Positions 44,103 through 53,294 of a stretch of 64,000 nucleotides of DNA are shown in pieces (within the stretch, counting starts at the first letter, position 1; every line of letters starts with the position of its first letter). The notes under the pieces are model-generated. The model was not told the DNA's origin and searched no databases. It saw only the letters and a program-made list of their open reading frames with translations. The position numbers and the translations under genes were made by a program. Source of the DNA: GWF2-33-9 sp964500435. GTDB taxonomy: Bacteria > Bacteroidota > Ignavibacteria > Kapaibacteriales > UBA2268. The DNA is taken from contig CAZCNL010000001.1 in the NCBI GenBank assembly GCA_964500435.1, positions 1-64,000 of the forward strand, read 5' to 3'.

Positions 44103-45446
44103 ATGAAGCAAAAGATATTCATTTTTGTAATTATATTCACAAACATTATAACTGCCTTTGCACAGAAAAATTCTGAGACTGTTTATACTCTTCAACAATG
44201 TATAGAAATAGGTTTATCTCAAAATTTAGATGTAATCCGAGCTAAAGCAGCAATAGAACCATCTCAAGCAAATTTAAAAGCGGCATTTGGTTCTTATTTA
44301 CCGAATATCCAATTTTCAATGGGTTATAACAGACAATTAAATACGCAAGGCGGACAAACAGTTAATGTCGGTGGTCAAGTTATTAAAGTAGGAGAAACAA
44401 GCCCAAATTCATACAATATGGGTTTGAATGCAGGATTAAATTTATTTGATGGATTTAATCGAGAAGCAAATTATAATGCAGCTGATTTAAACTATCAAAG
44501 CACTTTGCTTTCCCTTGAACAAGCAAAAATTTTGTTGAAAATTAATATTTATCGTCGTTTTTTTGATTATGCTTCAAAAAAGCAAATAGTACAAACACGA
44601 AAAGAAAATTTAGAAGCAGGTAAAAAAGATTTGGAATCAATTAAAGCAAAAAATCAGGTTGGTCAACTTCCTATTTCTGTTGTTTATTCCAAAGAGGCTG
44701 AACTGGGTTCTTTAGAACTTGATTTAGCAAGAGCAGAAAACGATTTAAATATTTCACGAGCAAATTTGTTATCTTTAATGGGTTTAAATCCGGTGCAAAA
44801 GTCTGATTTTTCGACCTCTGATATTAGTTTAAATTTAACTAATAAAGATATACAAGCTTTCAGAAATAAAATTGGTGATTTCGAAAGCATTTTAGCAGAA
44901 GCGTTGAAAGCAAGATATGATTATCAAGCACAATTGAAAAATGTTCAATCAATGCAATCAAGAGTTTCTTCGGCACGAGCTGCATATTATCCTCAACTTC
45001 AAATTGGAACTGGTTGGTCTTGGAGTAATACTGCTTTCCAAGATTTTAACGACAAAGGGCGAAGCTATGTTGGTTTAAATTTAAGCGTTCCAATATTTAC
45101 AGGTTTTGCTACAAATGCTTCAGTCCAACAATCTGAATATAATTATAAAATACAGGAAATTCAACGAGCAAGCTTAGAACTAAATATCAAAACTGAAATA
45201 GAATCTGCACTTTTGAACTTAGAAGCTGCAGAGAAACAAATGGACATTGCAGAAAAGTCATTATTTTCTGCTGAAATGAATTATAAAATTTTAAAAGAAC
45301 GTTTTGATATTGGTTCTGCTAACATTTTAGAGCTTACTCAAGCAAATACACAGTTTTTAAATGCAAAAATTAATCAAATTAATAGTGTGTTTTATTATCT
45401 TCTTGCTCAAAAGGAAGTGGAATATTCTGCTGGTAGAATGAATTAA
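44103..45446 (+). CDS. TolC-family outer-membrane efflux protein
   Basis: 447 residues with a signal peptide (1-20). The first repeat begins TLQQCIEIGLSQNLDVIRAK (about 28-47) and the second near 260. Tyr- and Asn-rich beta segments lie in each repeat (about 85-110 and 300-325), forming the outer-membrane barrel. It opens the plus-strand MacAB-like export operon. It is better conserved than the TolC at 42028-43299 and divergent from it, so the two are not recent duplicates. Confidence 0.92.
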   Translation: MKQKIFIFVIIFTNIITAFAQKNSETVYTLQQCIEIGLSQNLDVIRAKAAIEPSQANLKAAFGSYLPNIQFSMGYNRQLNTQGGQTVNVGGQVIKVGETSPNSYNMGLNAGLNLFDGFNREANYNAADLNYQSTLLSLEQAKILLKINIYRRFFDYASKKQIVQTRKENLEAGKKDLESIKAKNQVGQLPISVVYSKEAELGSLELDLARAENDLNISRANLLSLMGLNPVQKSDFSTSDISLNLTNKDIQAFRNKIGDFESILAEALKARYDYQAQLKNVQSMQSRVSSARAAYYPQLQIGTGWSWSNTAFQDFNDKGRSYVGLNLSVPIFTGFATNASVQQSEYNYKIQEIQRASLELNIKTEIESALLNLEAAEKQMDIAEKSLFSAEMNYKILKERFDIGSANILELTQANTQFLNAKINQINSVFYYLLAQKEVEYSAGRMN

Positions 45447-45486
45447 TTTGTCAATATTAATTACAAAGAATAAAATAGAGGTATTT

Positions 45487-46122
45487 ATGGATAATTTTGA
45501 ACCAAATCAAGAACAAAATAATAACCAAAACGAACTGCAACAACAAAAGTACCGACAAGTAATGCCTGATTATAGCCCCTCTTATTCAATTTGGGACTAT
45601 CGAGTTGGTTTTGGAAGAAGGGCATTAGCGGCAATAATTGATTATATTTTTGTTGTAATTATTTCATTTATTTTTGCGTATGCAACTGGTTCATTTTCTC
45701 AGTTTGCAAATTTTGATTTAAGCATATTGACAGATAAAGATGCAATGGAAAATCTTGTGCGTAGCTATTTGCCATTATCGGTATTAGTTACAACATTATA
45801 TTCCATTACCGAAGTTTTGCTTGCCGGCACTCCAGGTAAATATCTTTTAGGAATTATTATCGCAGATGAGAAAATGCTTTATGCAAGTTATAATAAGTTA
45901 ATCATAAGATTTTTATTAAAACATTTGTCTTTGTTATTCCAAATCATATTCGTTTTAACTTGGATGCAAATTTTTTCCACACTTGGTTCATTTTGGGATT
46001 GGGTAGTAATTGCAGCATTCTTATTTGTATTCAAAAGCGATAGACAATCTTTGTATGACAAAATAGCAAAAACAGCAGTATATTTCAAAAAAGAAGTCGA
46101 TGCAAATACCTCAAAATTATAA
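45487..46122 (+). CDS. RDD-family membrane protein
   Basis: 211 residues starting at Met 45487 (MDNFEPNQEQ), with GAGG five to six bases upstream. A longer frame from 45448 has no ribosome-binding site. A Gln/Asn-rich cytoplasmic head (about 1-40) precedes an RDD domain: FGRRALAAIIDYIFVV, two more helices, and the AGTPGKYLLGIIIAD motif. RDD proteins are small transport-related membrane proteins of unclear function. It sits between tolC and macA-like genes, so it is likely cotranscribed. Confidence 0.85.
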   Translation: MDNFEPNQEQNNNQNELQQQKYRQVMPDYSPSYSIWDYRVGFGRRALAAIIDYIFVVIISFIFAYATGSFSQFANFDLSILTDKDAMENLVRSYLPLSVLVTTLYSITEVLLAGTPGKYLLGIIIADEKMLYASYNKLIIRFLLKHLSLLFQIIFVLTWMQIFSTLGSFWDWVVIAAFLFVFKSDRQSLYDKIAKTAVYFKKEVDANTSKL

Positions 46123-46168
46123 TTTAAAACATAAAAATAATAACGTTAGAAATTAAAGGATTAAATAA

Positions 46169-47449
46169 ATGGCTAAGAAAAACAATAAAAAAAGAAATAT
46201 CATTATTATCGTTATTTTAGTTTTAATCGGTGTAATCGGTGCAATATTAATGAATAACAGGGGACCGAGACCAATTGAAGTAACAACTGAAAAAGTGCAA
46301 AAAAGAACAATTATTCAAAAAGTATCAGCAGTAGGACAAATCGAAGCAGAAACCGAAGTAAAAGTTAGTCCTGAAACAAGCGGGGAAGTTATCTTTATTG
46401 ACGTTAAAGAAGGTGATACAGTTAAAAAAGGTCAACTTTTAATTAAAATTAAGCCTGATATAGTTCAAACTATGTTAGAGCAATACAAGGCATCAATGGA
46501 AGCAGCAAAAATGGATGCAGATGCAGTTAAAGAAAAAGTTAATCAAGCTCAAACCGAACTCAAAAGAGCTCAAGAATTATTTAAAAATAAGTATATTTCC
46601 CAACAAGAATTTGATAATTATAACACAACTTATCAACAACTTGTTTCAAATTATAAATCATCATTAGCAAGATATGAACAAGCAGTTGCATCTTACAAAC
46701 AAATTCAAAAGAATGCAGAAAGGACTTCTATTTATTCTACTATGAATGGAATTGTAACAAAAAGAAATGTTGAAAAAGGAGAAACTGTTTTAGGTACTCA
46801 GCAATTTCAAGGAACTGAACTATTGCGAATTTCAGATTTATCTGTAATGAATGCAGTCGTAGATGTTGACGAAAATGATATTGTTTTACTTAAAAAAGGC
46901 GATACTGCACAAATTGAAATTGATGCATTACCAGATTATGTTTTTCACGGGATTGTATACGAAATTGGTCATTCTGCAATAACAAGTTCAACTGTAACTC
47001 AAGACCAAGCTACGAAATTCAAAGTTAAGCTTAGAATATTAAATCCTAATCCAAGTTTGAGACCAGGAATGAGTTGCAATGCTGACATTACAACCTTGAC
47101 TAAATATAATGTGCTTTCTGTTCCTTTACAATCTGTAACTATGCGAGTTCAAAATAATCAAGACGAAGGATCTGGCATAAAAAAGGTTGATAAAAATAAT
47201 GCCGCAGAAGCAAAAAAGAAGGAAAAACCCCCAGTTGTTGTATTTATTAAAGATAAAGATAAAGCAAAAATGGTAACAGTCAAAACAGGAATTTCAGATG
47301 ATGGATATATCGAAATCTTGGATGGTTTGAAAGAAAATGACGAAGTAATTTCAGGAAGTTTCCAAGCAATTAGTAAGTTACTTGAAAATGGTTCTTTGAT
47401 AAAAATTATGGATGATAGCAAGAAAAAAACAGTGAAAAAATCAAAATAA
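46169..47449 (+). CDS. MacA/RND-type periplasmic adaptor
   Basis: 426 residues. One N-terminal anchor helix (about 10-28) precedes the lipoyl-like half motif VSPETSGEVIFIDVKEGD, a coiled-coil hairpin (about 95-185) and a beta-barrel domain. The return half motif is SIYSTMNGIVTKRNVEKGE. A Lys-rich insertion near 330-345 is unusual. The C-terminal membrane-proximal domain ends in KTGISDDGYIEILDGL. It would link the FtsX-type permease pair to TolC. It lies 19 bases before the ATPase gene. Confidence 0.92.
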   Translation: MAKKNNKKRNIIIIVILVLIGVIGAILMNNRGPRPIEVTTEKVQKRTIIQKVSAVGQIEAETEVKVSPETSGEVIFIDVKEGDTVKKGQLLIKIKPDIVQTMLEQYKASMEAAKMDADAVKEKVNQAQTELKRAQELFKNKYISQQEFDNYNTTYQQLVSNYKSSLARYEQAVASYKQIQKNAERTSIYSTMNGIVTKRNVEKGETVLGTQQFQGTELLRISDLSVMNAVVDVDENDIVLLKKGDTAQIEIDALPDYVFHGIVYEIGHSAITSSTVTQDQATKFKVKLRILNPNPSLRPGMSCNADITTLTKYNVLSVPLQSVTMRVQNNQDEGSGIKKVDKNNAAEAKKKEKPPVVVFIKDKDKAKMVTVKTGISDDGYIEILDGLKENDEVISGSFQAISKLLENGSLIKIMDDSKKKTVKKSK

Positions 47450-47468
47450 ACAACTTTCTGAGTTAAAA

Positions 47469-48173
47469 ATGGAAAACAATAAACTTATAAAAATAGAGCA
47501 ACTCAGCAAAATTTACAATATGGGATTGACTCAAGTAATTGCTTTACAAGATATTACTTTAGAAGTGAAGTATAACGAATATTTAGCAATAATGGGTCCA
47601 TCAGGTTCAGGAAAAACAACATTAATGAGTATTTTAGGTTGTCTCGACACTCCAACCAATGGCAAATTTTATCTTGATAATGAAGATGTAAGCACAATGA
47701 ACGATAACCAGTTAGCTGAAATAAGAAATCGTAAGATTGGATTCGTTTTCCAGACATTTAATCTTATGCCAAGAGCAAATTGTATAAAAAACGTAGAGTT
47801 GCCATTAATTTATGCTGGTGTTCCGAAAGAAGAAAGAATAGATAGAGCAATAAAAGCATTAGAAAATGTCGGTTTAAAAGATAGAATGTATCATAAGCCT
47901 CCCGAATTATCAGGAGGTCAACGTCAAAGAGTTGCTATTGCTCGTGCTTTGGTAAATAATCCATCATTAATTTTTGCAGATGAACCTACAGGAAACCTTG
48001 ATACTAAAACAGGCGAAGAAATTATGAAATTATTTGCAGAACTTTGGCGGCAAGGAAATACAATAATATTGGTTACCCATGAAGAAGATATAGCTCGTCA
48101 TGCTCATAGAATTATAAAATTAAGAGATGGTGAAATTATTGATGATTTTGTCAATAATAACCCAATTTATTAA
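47469..48173 (+). CDS. MacB/LolD-type ABC ATPase
   Basis: 234 residues. Walker A is GPSGSGKTTLMSIL (about 43-56), the Q-loop FVFQTFNLMPRANC, the signature ELSGGQRQRVAIARAL, and Walker B LIFADEPTGNLD, followed by the H-loop VTHEEDIA. In E. coli MacB this domain is fused to the permease; here it is separate. It powers mechanotransmission by the two following FtsX-type permeases. Confidence 0.95.
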   Translation: MENNKLIKIEQLSKIYNMGLTQVIALQDITLEVKYNEYLAIMGPSGSGKTTLMSILGCLDTPTNGKFYLDNEDVSTMNDNQLAEIRNRKIGFVFQTFNLMPRANCIKNVELPLIYAGVPKEERIDRAIKALENVGLKDRMYHKPPELSGGQRQRVAIARALVNNPSLIFADEPTGNLDTKTGEEIMKLFAELWRQGNTIILVTHEEDIARHAHRIIKLRDGEIIDDFVNNNPIY

Positions 48174-48214
48174 TAAATTTAATATAAAAATATTAAAAAA
48201 AATCAATAATTAAA

Positions 48215-49468
48215 ATGAAATTTTTTGAAATCAAAGAAGCATTTGGACAAGCATTTGAATCGATTTTATCGAATAGAACAAGGTCTTTTCTTGCATCTTT
48301 GGGTGTAATAATTGGTATCACATTCGTTATTTTAATGGGTTGGGTTCTTTCAGGCTTAGATAAAGCAATGGAGGATTCATTCAAGGTTATGGGTATTGAT
48401 GTAATGTATGTTGATAAACATGATTGGGCGGGTGGTAAATCTTGGAAAGAAGTTCGAAACAGACCAGACATAACCTTAACTGAAGCAAATAGACTTATAA
48501 AAAGCTTAAAAAATGTTGAAATCGCCGTGCCTGTTGCAAGAAAATGGGGTGGTGAAATAAAATATGGTAATTCAACTTTCCAAGGCATATCAATGCAAGG
48601 AACAACTTACGATTTTGCTTTTACACCTGGTGGAACAATACAATATGGACGTTTTTTCTCTGAAAATGAAGATGAATTTTCTGCTAATGTCGTTTGTATT
48701 GGGTGGAAAGTATATGAAACAGTATTCCCCAAAGGTGATGCTCTTGGACAAACTATTAAAATAAATGGTAATAAATTTACTGTAATCGGTGTCATTTCAA
48801 AACAAGGAACTACTTTTTTTGATTTTATTGATAATATTTGTTATATGCCGCTTTCAACTTTCTTAAAAACTTTTGGTAAATATAGACGTTCGTTTTCTAT
48901 TGCAGTAAAAGCTGGTGGTGTTGAAAATCTAGATAACGCTCGAGCAGAAATCGAAGGAAATATGCGAATAATTAGGAATTTAAAACCTAATGAAGAGAAC
49001 AACTTTTCTATTAATGAAACGAAAGCATTTGAAGAGCAAGTAGCTACTATAAGGTTAGTTGTTTGGGCGGTTGGTATTGGAATGACACTTTTATCATTCA
49101 TTGTCGGTATTATTGGAATAATTAATGTTATGTTTGTTTCGATTTTTGAAAGAACAAAAGAAATAGGAATCAGAAAAGCGCTCGGTGCAAAAAAACGTGT
49201 AATACTATTTCAAGTAATTATGGAATCGACGATTTTATCTTTTTTTGGAGCAATAATTTCTTTTATTATAACTTCATTAATCGCATATTTAACAGGTACC
49301 TTTGTTATACAATATGTTCCCCAAGTTTCATTTTTAACTCCTACAGTTCCACTGGATTTACTAATTATTGCCTCTGTAATCTCAATTTTTGTAGGAATAC
49401 TTGCAGGTTTAGTACCAGCAATGCGTGCAGCAAACTTTGAACCAGTAATTGCAATTAGATATGAATAG
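48215..49468 (+). CDS. MacB-type FtsX permease, first copy
   Basis: 417 residues with the MacB plan: helix 1 (about 25-47), a large periplasmic MacB_PCD domain (50-275), and three helices from 285 to 410. The FtsX signature INVMFVSIFERTKEIGIRKALGAKK is cut by helices 2 and 3, ending EPVIAIRYE. It pairs with the next permease as a probable heterodimer. The substrate may be a lipoprotein, peptide or small hydrophobic compound, none specified by sequence. Confidence 0.93.
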   Translation: MKFFEIKEAFGQAFESILSNRTRSFLASLGVIIGITFVILMGWVLSGLDKAMEDSFKVMGIDVMYVDKHDWAGGKSWKEVRNRPDITLTEANRLIKSLKNVEIAVPVARKWGGEIKYGNSTFQGISMQGTTYDFAFTPGGTIQYGRFFSENEDEFSANVVCIGWKVYETVFPKGDALGQTIKINGNKFTVIGVISKQGTTFFDFIDNICYMPLSTFLKTFGKYRRSFSIAVKAGGVENLDNARAEIEGNMRIIRNLKPNEENNFSINETKAFEEQVATIRLVVWAVGIGMTLLSFIVGIIGIINVMFVSIFERTKEIGIRKALGAKKRVILFQVIMESTILSFFGAIISFIITSLIAYLTGTFVIQYVPQVSFLTPTVPLDLLIIASVISIFVGILAGLVPAMRAANFEPVIAIRYE

Positions 49469-49475
49469 GTGATTT

Positions 49476-50711
49476 ATGGAAAAGTATATTGACACAATAA
49501 GACAAGCGTTCGATTCGATAAGATCCCAAAAATTAAGGGCTTTTTTTACATTGCTAAGTATCGTAATTGGTGTTTTTGCGATAATGTTCGCAGGTTCATT
49601 AGTTACTTCAATAGATAATACAGTTAAAAATCAAATCGAGGAGTTAGGTCAAAGTACATTTTTTATTTATAGAATTCCAAATATTATGATGGGAGGACAC
49701 GATTGGAGAAAATATGCTCAAAGATCTGAAATAAACTTGAGGGTTTTTGAAAACTTTAAAAAGAAAATGGACCCATCCGTAATCATAACAGGAATGGCTA
49801 AATCTATGGGGATGACAATAAAACATAATGACAAAAACACTGACCCAGACGTGACTTTAGCAGGAACAGATGATAATTATTTTCTAACTTCGAATTATGA
49901 TGTACAAGAAGGTCGAGCACTTACTTCTTCTGACATTGAATATAAAAGAAACGTTGCGATTATTGGTAATGATGTTATTGTAAAGATTTTTCCTGGAGAA
50001 AATCCGATTGGGAAAGAGATAAAAATTAACAATAAACCATTTACAGTAATTGGTACATTAAAACCAAAGGGTGCGATTTTAGGACAAAGCCAAGATAATG
50101 TAGTAATGATACCTTTGTCGCAATTTTTAACTTATTATGCATCAGATTGGTACTCAGATATTACAATTATCGTTCGTGCTCCCGATAAAATTGCACTTCC
50201 ATATTTAGTAGATGAAGCAGTTGGTGCAATGAGAACTGTGAGAAACTTAAAACCTTGGCAAGAAAATGATTTTGAAATTGAAACTAATGAATCATTAGCA
50301 GACCAATTCAGTAGTTTAACAAATTTCCTTTCTTACTTTGGATTCTTTTCTGGACTCATAGCTTTGATTGCAGCAGGAGTGGGCATTACAAATATTATGT
50401 TAATTACAGTGAAAGAAAGAACTCGGGAAATTGGAATTAGAAAAGCAGTTGGTGCTAAAAAACGATGGATATTAACTCATTTCATTTCAGAAACAATAGT
50501 TTTAACAATGATTGGCGGATTAATTGGGGTTTTGTTGGGAATTGTTGCTGGTGGTTTGCTTGGTTTAGTGGCTGGCACAAGCTTTTCATTATCAACAAAA
50601 TGGATTATTATTAGTTTAAGTATTTCTTTAGTTTTGGGGTTAATTTCTGGCGTTATGCCTGCTTACAGAGCTGCATCGCTTGATCCAGTTGAAGCACTTA
50701 GATATGAATAA
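49476..50711 (+). CDS. MacB-type FtsX permease, second copy
   Basis: 411 residues with the same plan as the first copy (helix 1 about 22-45, periplasmic domain, three helices) and the signature INVMLITVKERTREIGIRKAVGAKK-like region near 310-335, ending DPVEALRYE. The first and second copies share the architecture but differ through the periplasmic domain. Seven bases separate the genes. Both are full length, so neither is a decayed duplicate. Confidence 0.93.
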   Translation: MEKYIDTIRQAFDSIRSQKLRAFFTLLSIVIGVFAIMFAGSLVTSIDNTVKNQIEELGQSTFFIYRIPNIMMGGHDWRKYAQRSEINLRVFENFKKKMDPSVIITGMAKSMGMTIKHNDKNTDPDVTLAGTDDNYFLTSNYDVQEGRALTSSDIEYKRNVAIIGNDVIVKIFPGENPIGKEIKINNKPFTVIGTLKPKGAILGQSQDNVVMIPLSQFLTYYASDWYSDITIIVRAPDKIALPYLVDEAVGAMRTVRNLKPWQENDFEIETNESLADQFSSLTNFLSYFGFFSGLIALIAAGVGITNIMLITVKERTREIGIRKAVGAKKRWILTHFISETIVLTMIGGLIGVLLGIVAGGLLGLVAGTSFSLSTKWIIISLSISLVLGLISGVMPAYRAASLDPVEALRYE

Positions 50712-50722
50712 AGCTTGCTTAT

Positions 50723-52468
50723 TTATTTCTTTTGCTCAATTGGTATTGTGATAATAAATTTTGAGCCATTTTTATAATTCTTATCAAGGCAAATTGTGCC
50801 TTGGTGAAGCATAATAATATGTTTTACAATTGATAAGCCAATTCCTGTTCCACCGAATTTTTTTGACCTCGATTTTTCACTAATATAAAATCGCTCGAAA
50901 ATTCTATCTTGGTCTTCTTCGGGAATTCCTGCACCAGTGTCTGTTATATCAATTTGAATTTTATCGCTGTCCAATCTTAGAATTTTTATTGTTATTCCAC
51001 CATTTTCTGTAAATTTTATTGAATTATTTATTAAATTGACGAGGACTTGCTCGAATCTATATGAGTCAATTTGAACTTTTGGTATTCCATCTTCAATTTC
51101 TACGTTCAAATATAAATTTTTTTCTGTTAATTTTTGTTCAAAAAGAAGTTTTATATTTTCAATGATAATTTTTAAATCTATATTTGTGAGCATTAATTTA
51201 TTCGACATCTCCTCATCTTCGAGTTCTGAAAGCAAAAGTAAATCTTGAACGATATTAATTAATCTGTCTGTATTGCGTCGAATTATTTGGATAAACCGCA
51301 TAAGTTGAGGTTCTTTAACGTCCTCTTCCATTGTTTCAATAAAACCTTTTATTGCAGTTAATGGAGTTTTAAGCTCATGCGAAACGTTTAATATAAAATC
51401 TTTTTTTACTTTTTCTAACCGCTTTGATTCTGTGATATCGTGAAATACTAAAATTAACTCGTCTCTGGAATTAATGAAACTCAAGCTTATTCTGTAGTAT
51501 TTATTATTAAACTCCAATTCAGTAAATTTTGTTTCTTCTGAATTTTTGTTTTTTTGTATAAATTTTTCAAACTTAATAGAATTTAAAATTTCCTTAAAAT
51601 GCAAGCCGTTATATTTTTTAGGAGGGAAAATTTCAGCAAAAGCATCATTTGTATATAAAATCACACCCTTTTTGTCCATAACACAAATTCCATCTGGAAT
51701 AGAGCTAAGTAAGTTGATAAATTCGTTTTTTTGTTGGTTGACTTGTTGAAAAAGAGATTCTAACTCTTCAGCCATATAGTTGAAATTTATGCTTAATTCA
51801 GTTAATTCATTTTTTCCCTTAACTATAACTTTATTATTAAAATTCCCAGAAGCCACGTTTTTAATTGCCTTTGACAATAACTTGATGGGTTTGGAAATAC
51901 TATCGGAAATAAAATAAGAAGCTATTATAATAATTATAATTAATAATAAAAGATAAGTACCAACTTTATATATCAATTTATTATAAAGAGAATTCATATA
52001 ATCAAGATAATAGCTTGTCCGAACAAATCCAACAAATTTATCTTGATAAAAAATCTCTGTTGCGACATAAAGCATCTCATTATGAACAGTTTTGCTATAT
52101 CTCGAAGATTTCCCAAATTTGTATTTTAATGCTTCTTGAATTTCTGGTCGGCCCAAGTGGTTGTCCATTTTATTTGGATTAGCTCGAGAATCAGCTAATA
52201 CACGACCATCTGTTCCAATGACAGTAATTCTTGTTACAAGAGTTTTCCCGAGTTCATTAATGTAATTTCTTAATGCAGTTGTATCTTTAAAATAAATGTC
52301 TCTTGAAACATTATTAGAAATTGAAACATTTAAATTTGTGAGGTCTCTTTGGAAATTCTCAATATAGTGTTCTTTGGTTGAATTGAAAAGGAAGTAAAAA
52401 AGAAAAATAGAAAAAAGAAGAATAATGCTGATAAAACTTAAAAAAATTTTTGTAAAGATGTATTTCAT
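50723..52468 (-). CDS. Sensor histidine kinase (PhoR-like)
   Basis: 581 residues. Two helices (about 5-27 and 166-188) bracket a 140-residue extracytoplasmic sensor. HAMP (about 189-240), PAS (about 250-345), HisKA with phospho-acceptor His near 361 in NVSHELKTPLTAIKG, and HATPase (N box NLINNSIKF, G1 DTGAGIPEED, G2 GGTGIGLSIV) follow. The order is that of PhoR/ResE kinases. It follows its response regulator by 32 bases. No pst or phoU genes are nearby, so phosphate sensing is not proven. Confidence 0.92.
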   Translation of the reverse strand: MKYIFTKIFLSFISIILLFSIFLFYFLFNSTKEHYIENFQRDLTNLNVSISNNVSRDIYFKDTTALRNYINELGKTLVTRITVIGTDGRVLADSRANPNKMDNHLGRPEIQEALKYKFGKSSRYSKTVHNEMLYVATEIFYQDKFVGFVRTSYYLDYMNSLYNKLIYKVGTYLLLLIIIIIIASYFISDSISKPIKLLSKAIKNVASGNFNNKVIVKGKNELTELSINFNYMAEELESLFQQVNQQKNEFINLLSSIPDGICVMDKKGVILYTNDAFAEIFPPKKYNGLHFKEILNSIKFEKFIQKNKNSEETKFTELEFNNKYYRISLSFINSRDELILVFHDITESKRLEKVKKDFILNVSHELKTPLTAIKGFIETMEEDVKEPQLMRFIQIIRRNTDRLINIVQDLLLLSELEDEEMSNKLMLTNIDLKIIIENIKLLFEQKLTEKNLYLNVEIEDGIPKVQIDSYRFEQVLVNLINNSIKFTENGGITIKILRLDSDKIQIDITDTGAGIPEEDQDRIFERFYISEKSRSKKFGGTGIGLSIVKHIIMLHQGTICLDKNYKNGSKFIITIPIEQKK

Positions 52469-52500
52469 TTTAAGGAAAATTCTATTTAGAAATTGTAAAT

Positions 52501-53226
52501 TTAATTATCGTCAATCTTGTATCCAACTCCTCGTATGTTTTTAATAAATTTACCAGCTACTCCTAATTTTTCTCTCAAATTTTTAATATGAACATCAACA
52601 GTTCGGTCTAATACACCTTTTTCGTGTACTCCTAAATAATCAAGAATAGATTCTCGAGAAAAAACCCATCCTTTTTTTTCAGCAAGTAATCTTAATATTT
52701 TAAATTCAGTAGAAGTGAGGTCGACTTTATTTTTATCTAATAAGACTTCATATTTTAATACATCAATTTCAAGAATATCACCAATTGAAATTAAATTCGA
52801 TTTGCTTACTTTATCGTCACGCCGCAAAACAGCTTTAATTCGAGCTACGAGCTCCCTTGTTGAAAAAGGTTTAGTAATATAATCATCAGCACCAATTTCC
52901 AATCCTAAAACCCTATCCATTTCATCGCTTCGAGCGGTCAGCATAATGATCGGTATATTTGAATATTTTTCATCCTTTTTTAACAATTTGCATAATTCCA
53001 GTCCATCGTAATCGGGGAGCATCAAGTCCAATATTATTAAATCAGGTATATTCGTTTGAATATAGTTTAATAAATCTGTTCCTATTTCGAATGTTTTTAC
53101 TCTAAAACCAGCTTTATTTAAGTGAATATCAACTAATTCAGTAATATCTGGCTCATCATCGACAATGAATACTGTTTTTTTGTTTGAATTTGTAACCAAA
53201 ACTTGACTTCTCTTTTCTTGTATCAC
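52501..53226 (-). CDS. OmpR/PhoB-family response regulator
   Basis: 241 residues. The receiver (about 18-130) has FIVDDEPDI, phospho-acceptor Asp near 66 in LDLMLPDYDG, Thr and Lys in MLTARSD and TKPFSTREL. The winged-helix DNA-binding domain (about 145-240) has LTSTEFKILRLLAEKKGWVF and DRTVDVHIKNLREKLG. It is the first gene of the two-component operon. A half-site TAATTTTG (53235-53242) lies nine bases upstream on the minus strand. Confidence 0.93.
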   Translation of the reverse strand: MIQEKRSQVLVTNSNKKTVFIVDDEPDITELVDIHLNKAGFRVKTFEIGTDLLNYIQTNIPDLIILDLMLPDYDGLELCKLLKKDEKYSNIPIIMLTARSDEMDRVLGLEIGADDYITKPFSTRELVARIKAVLRRDDKVSKSNLISIGDILEIDVLKYEVLLDKNKVDLTSTEFKILRLLAEKKGWVFSRESILDYLGVHEKGVLDRTVDVHIKNLREKLGVAGKFIKNIRGVGYKIDDN

Positions 53227-53294
53227 AATATTTCCAAAATTAATATTAATAAATTAATTTTATTTTAACATAGTGTTAAGTCTTTGTTAATTAA

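Noticed and set aside
48193..48588. Open frame of 131 codons on the minus strand
   Set aside because: It lies wholly antisense to the first MacB-type permease, has no ribosome-binding site and no family-like composition.
48215..50711. Second FtsX-type permease as a broken duplicate
   Set aside because: Both copies are full length with intact signature and helices, so they are a functional pair.
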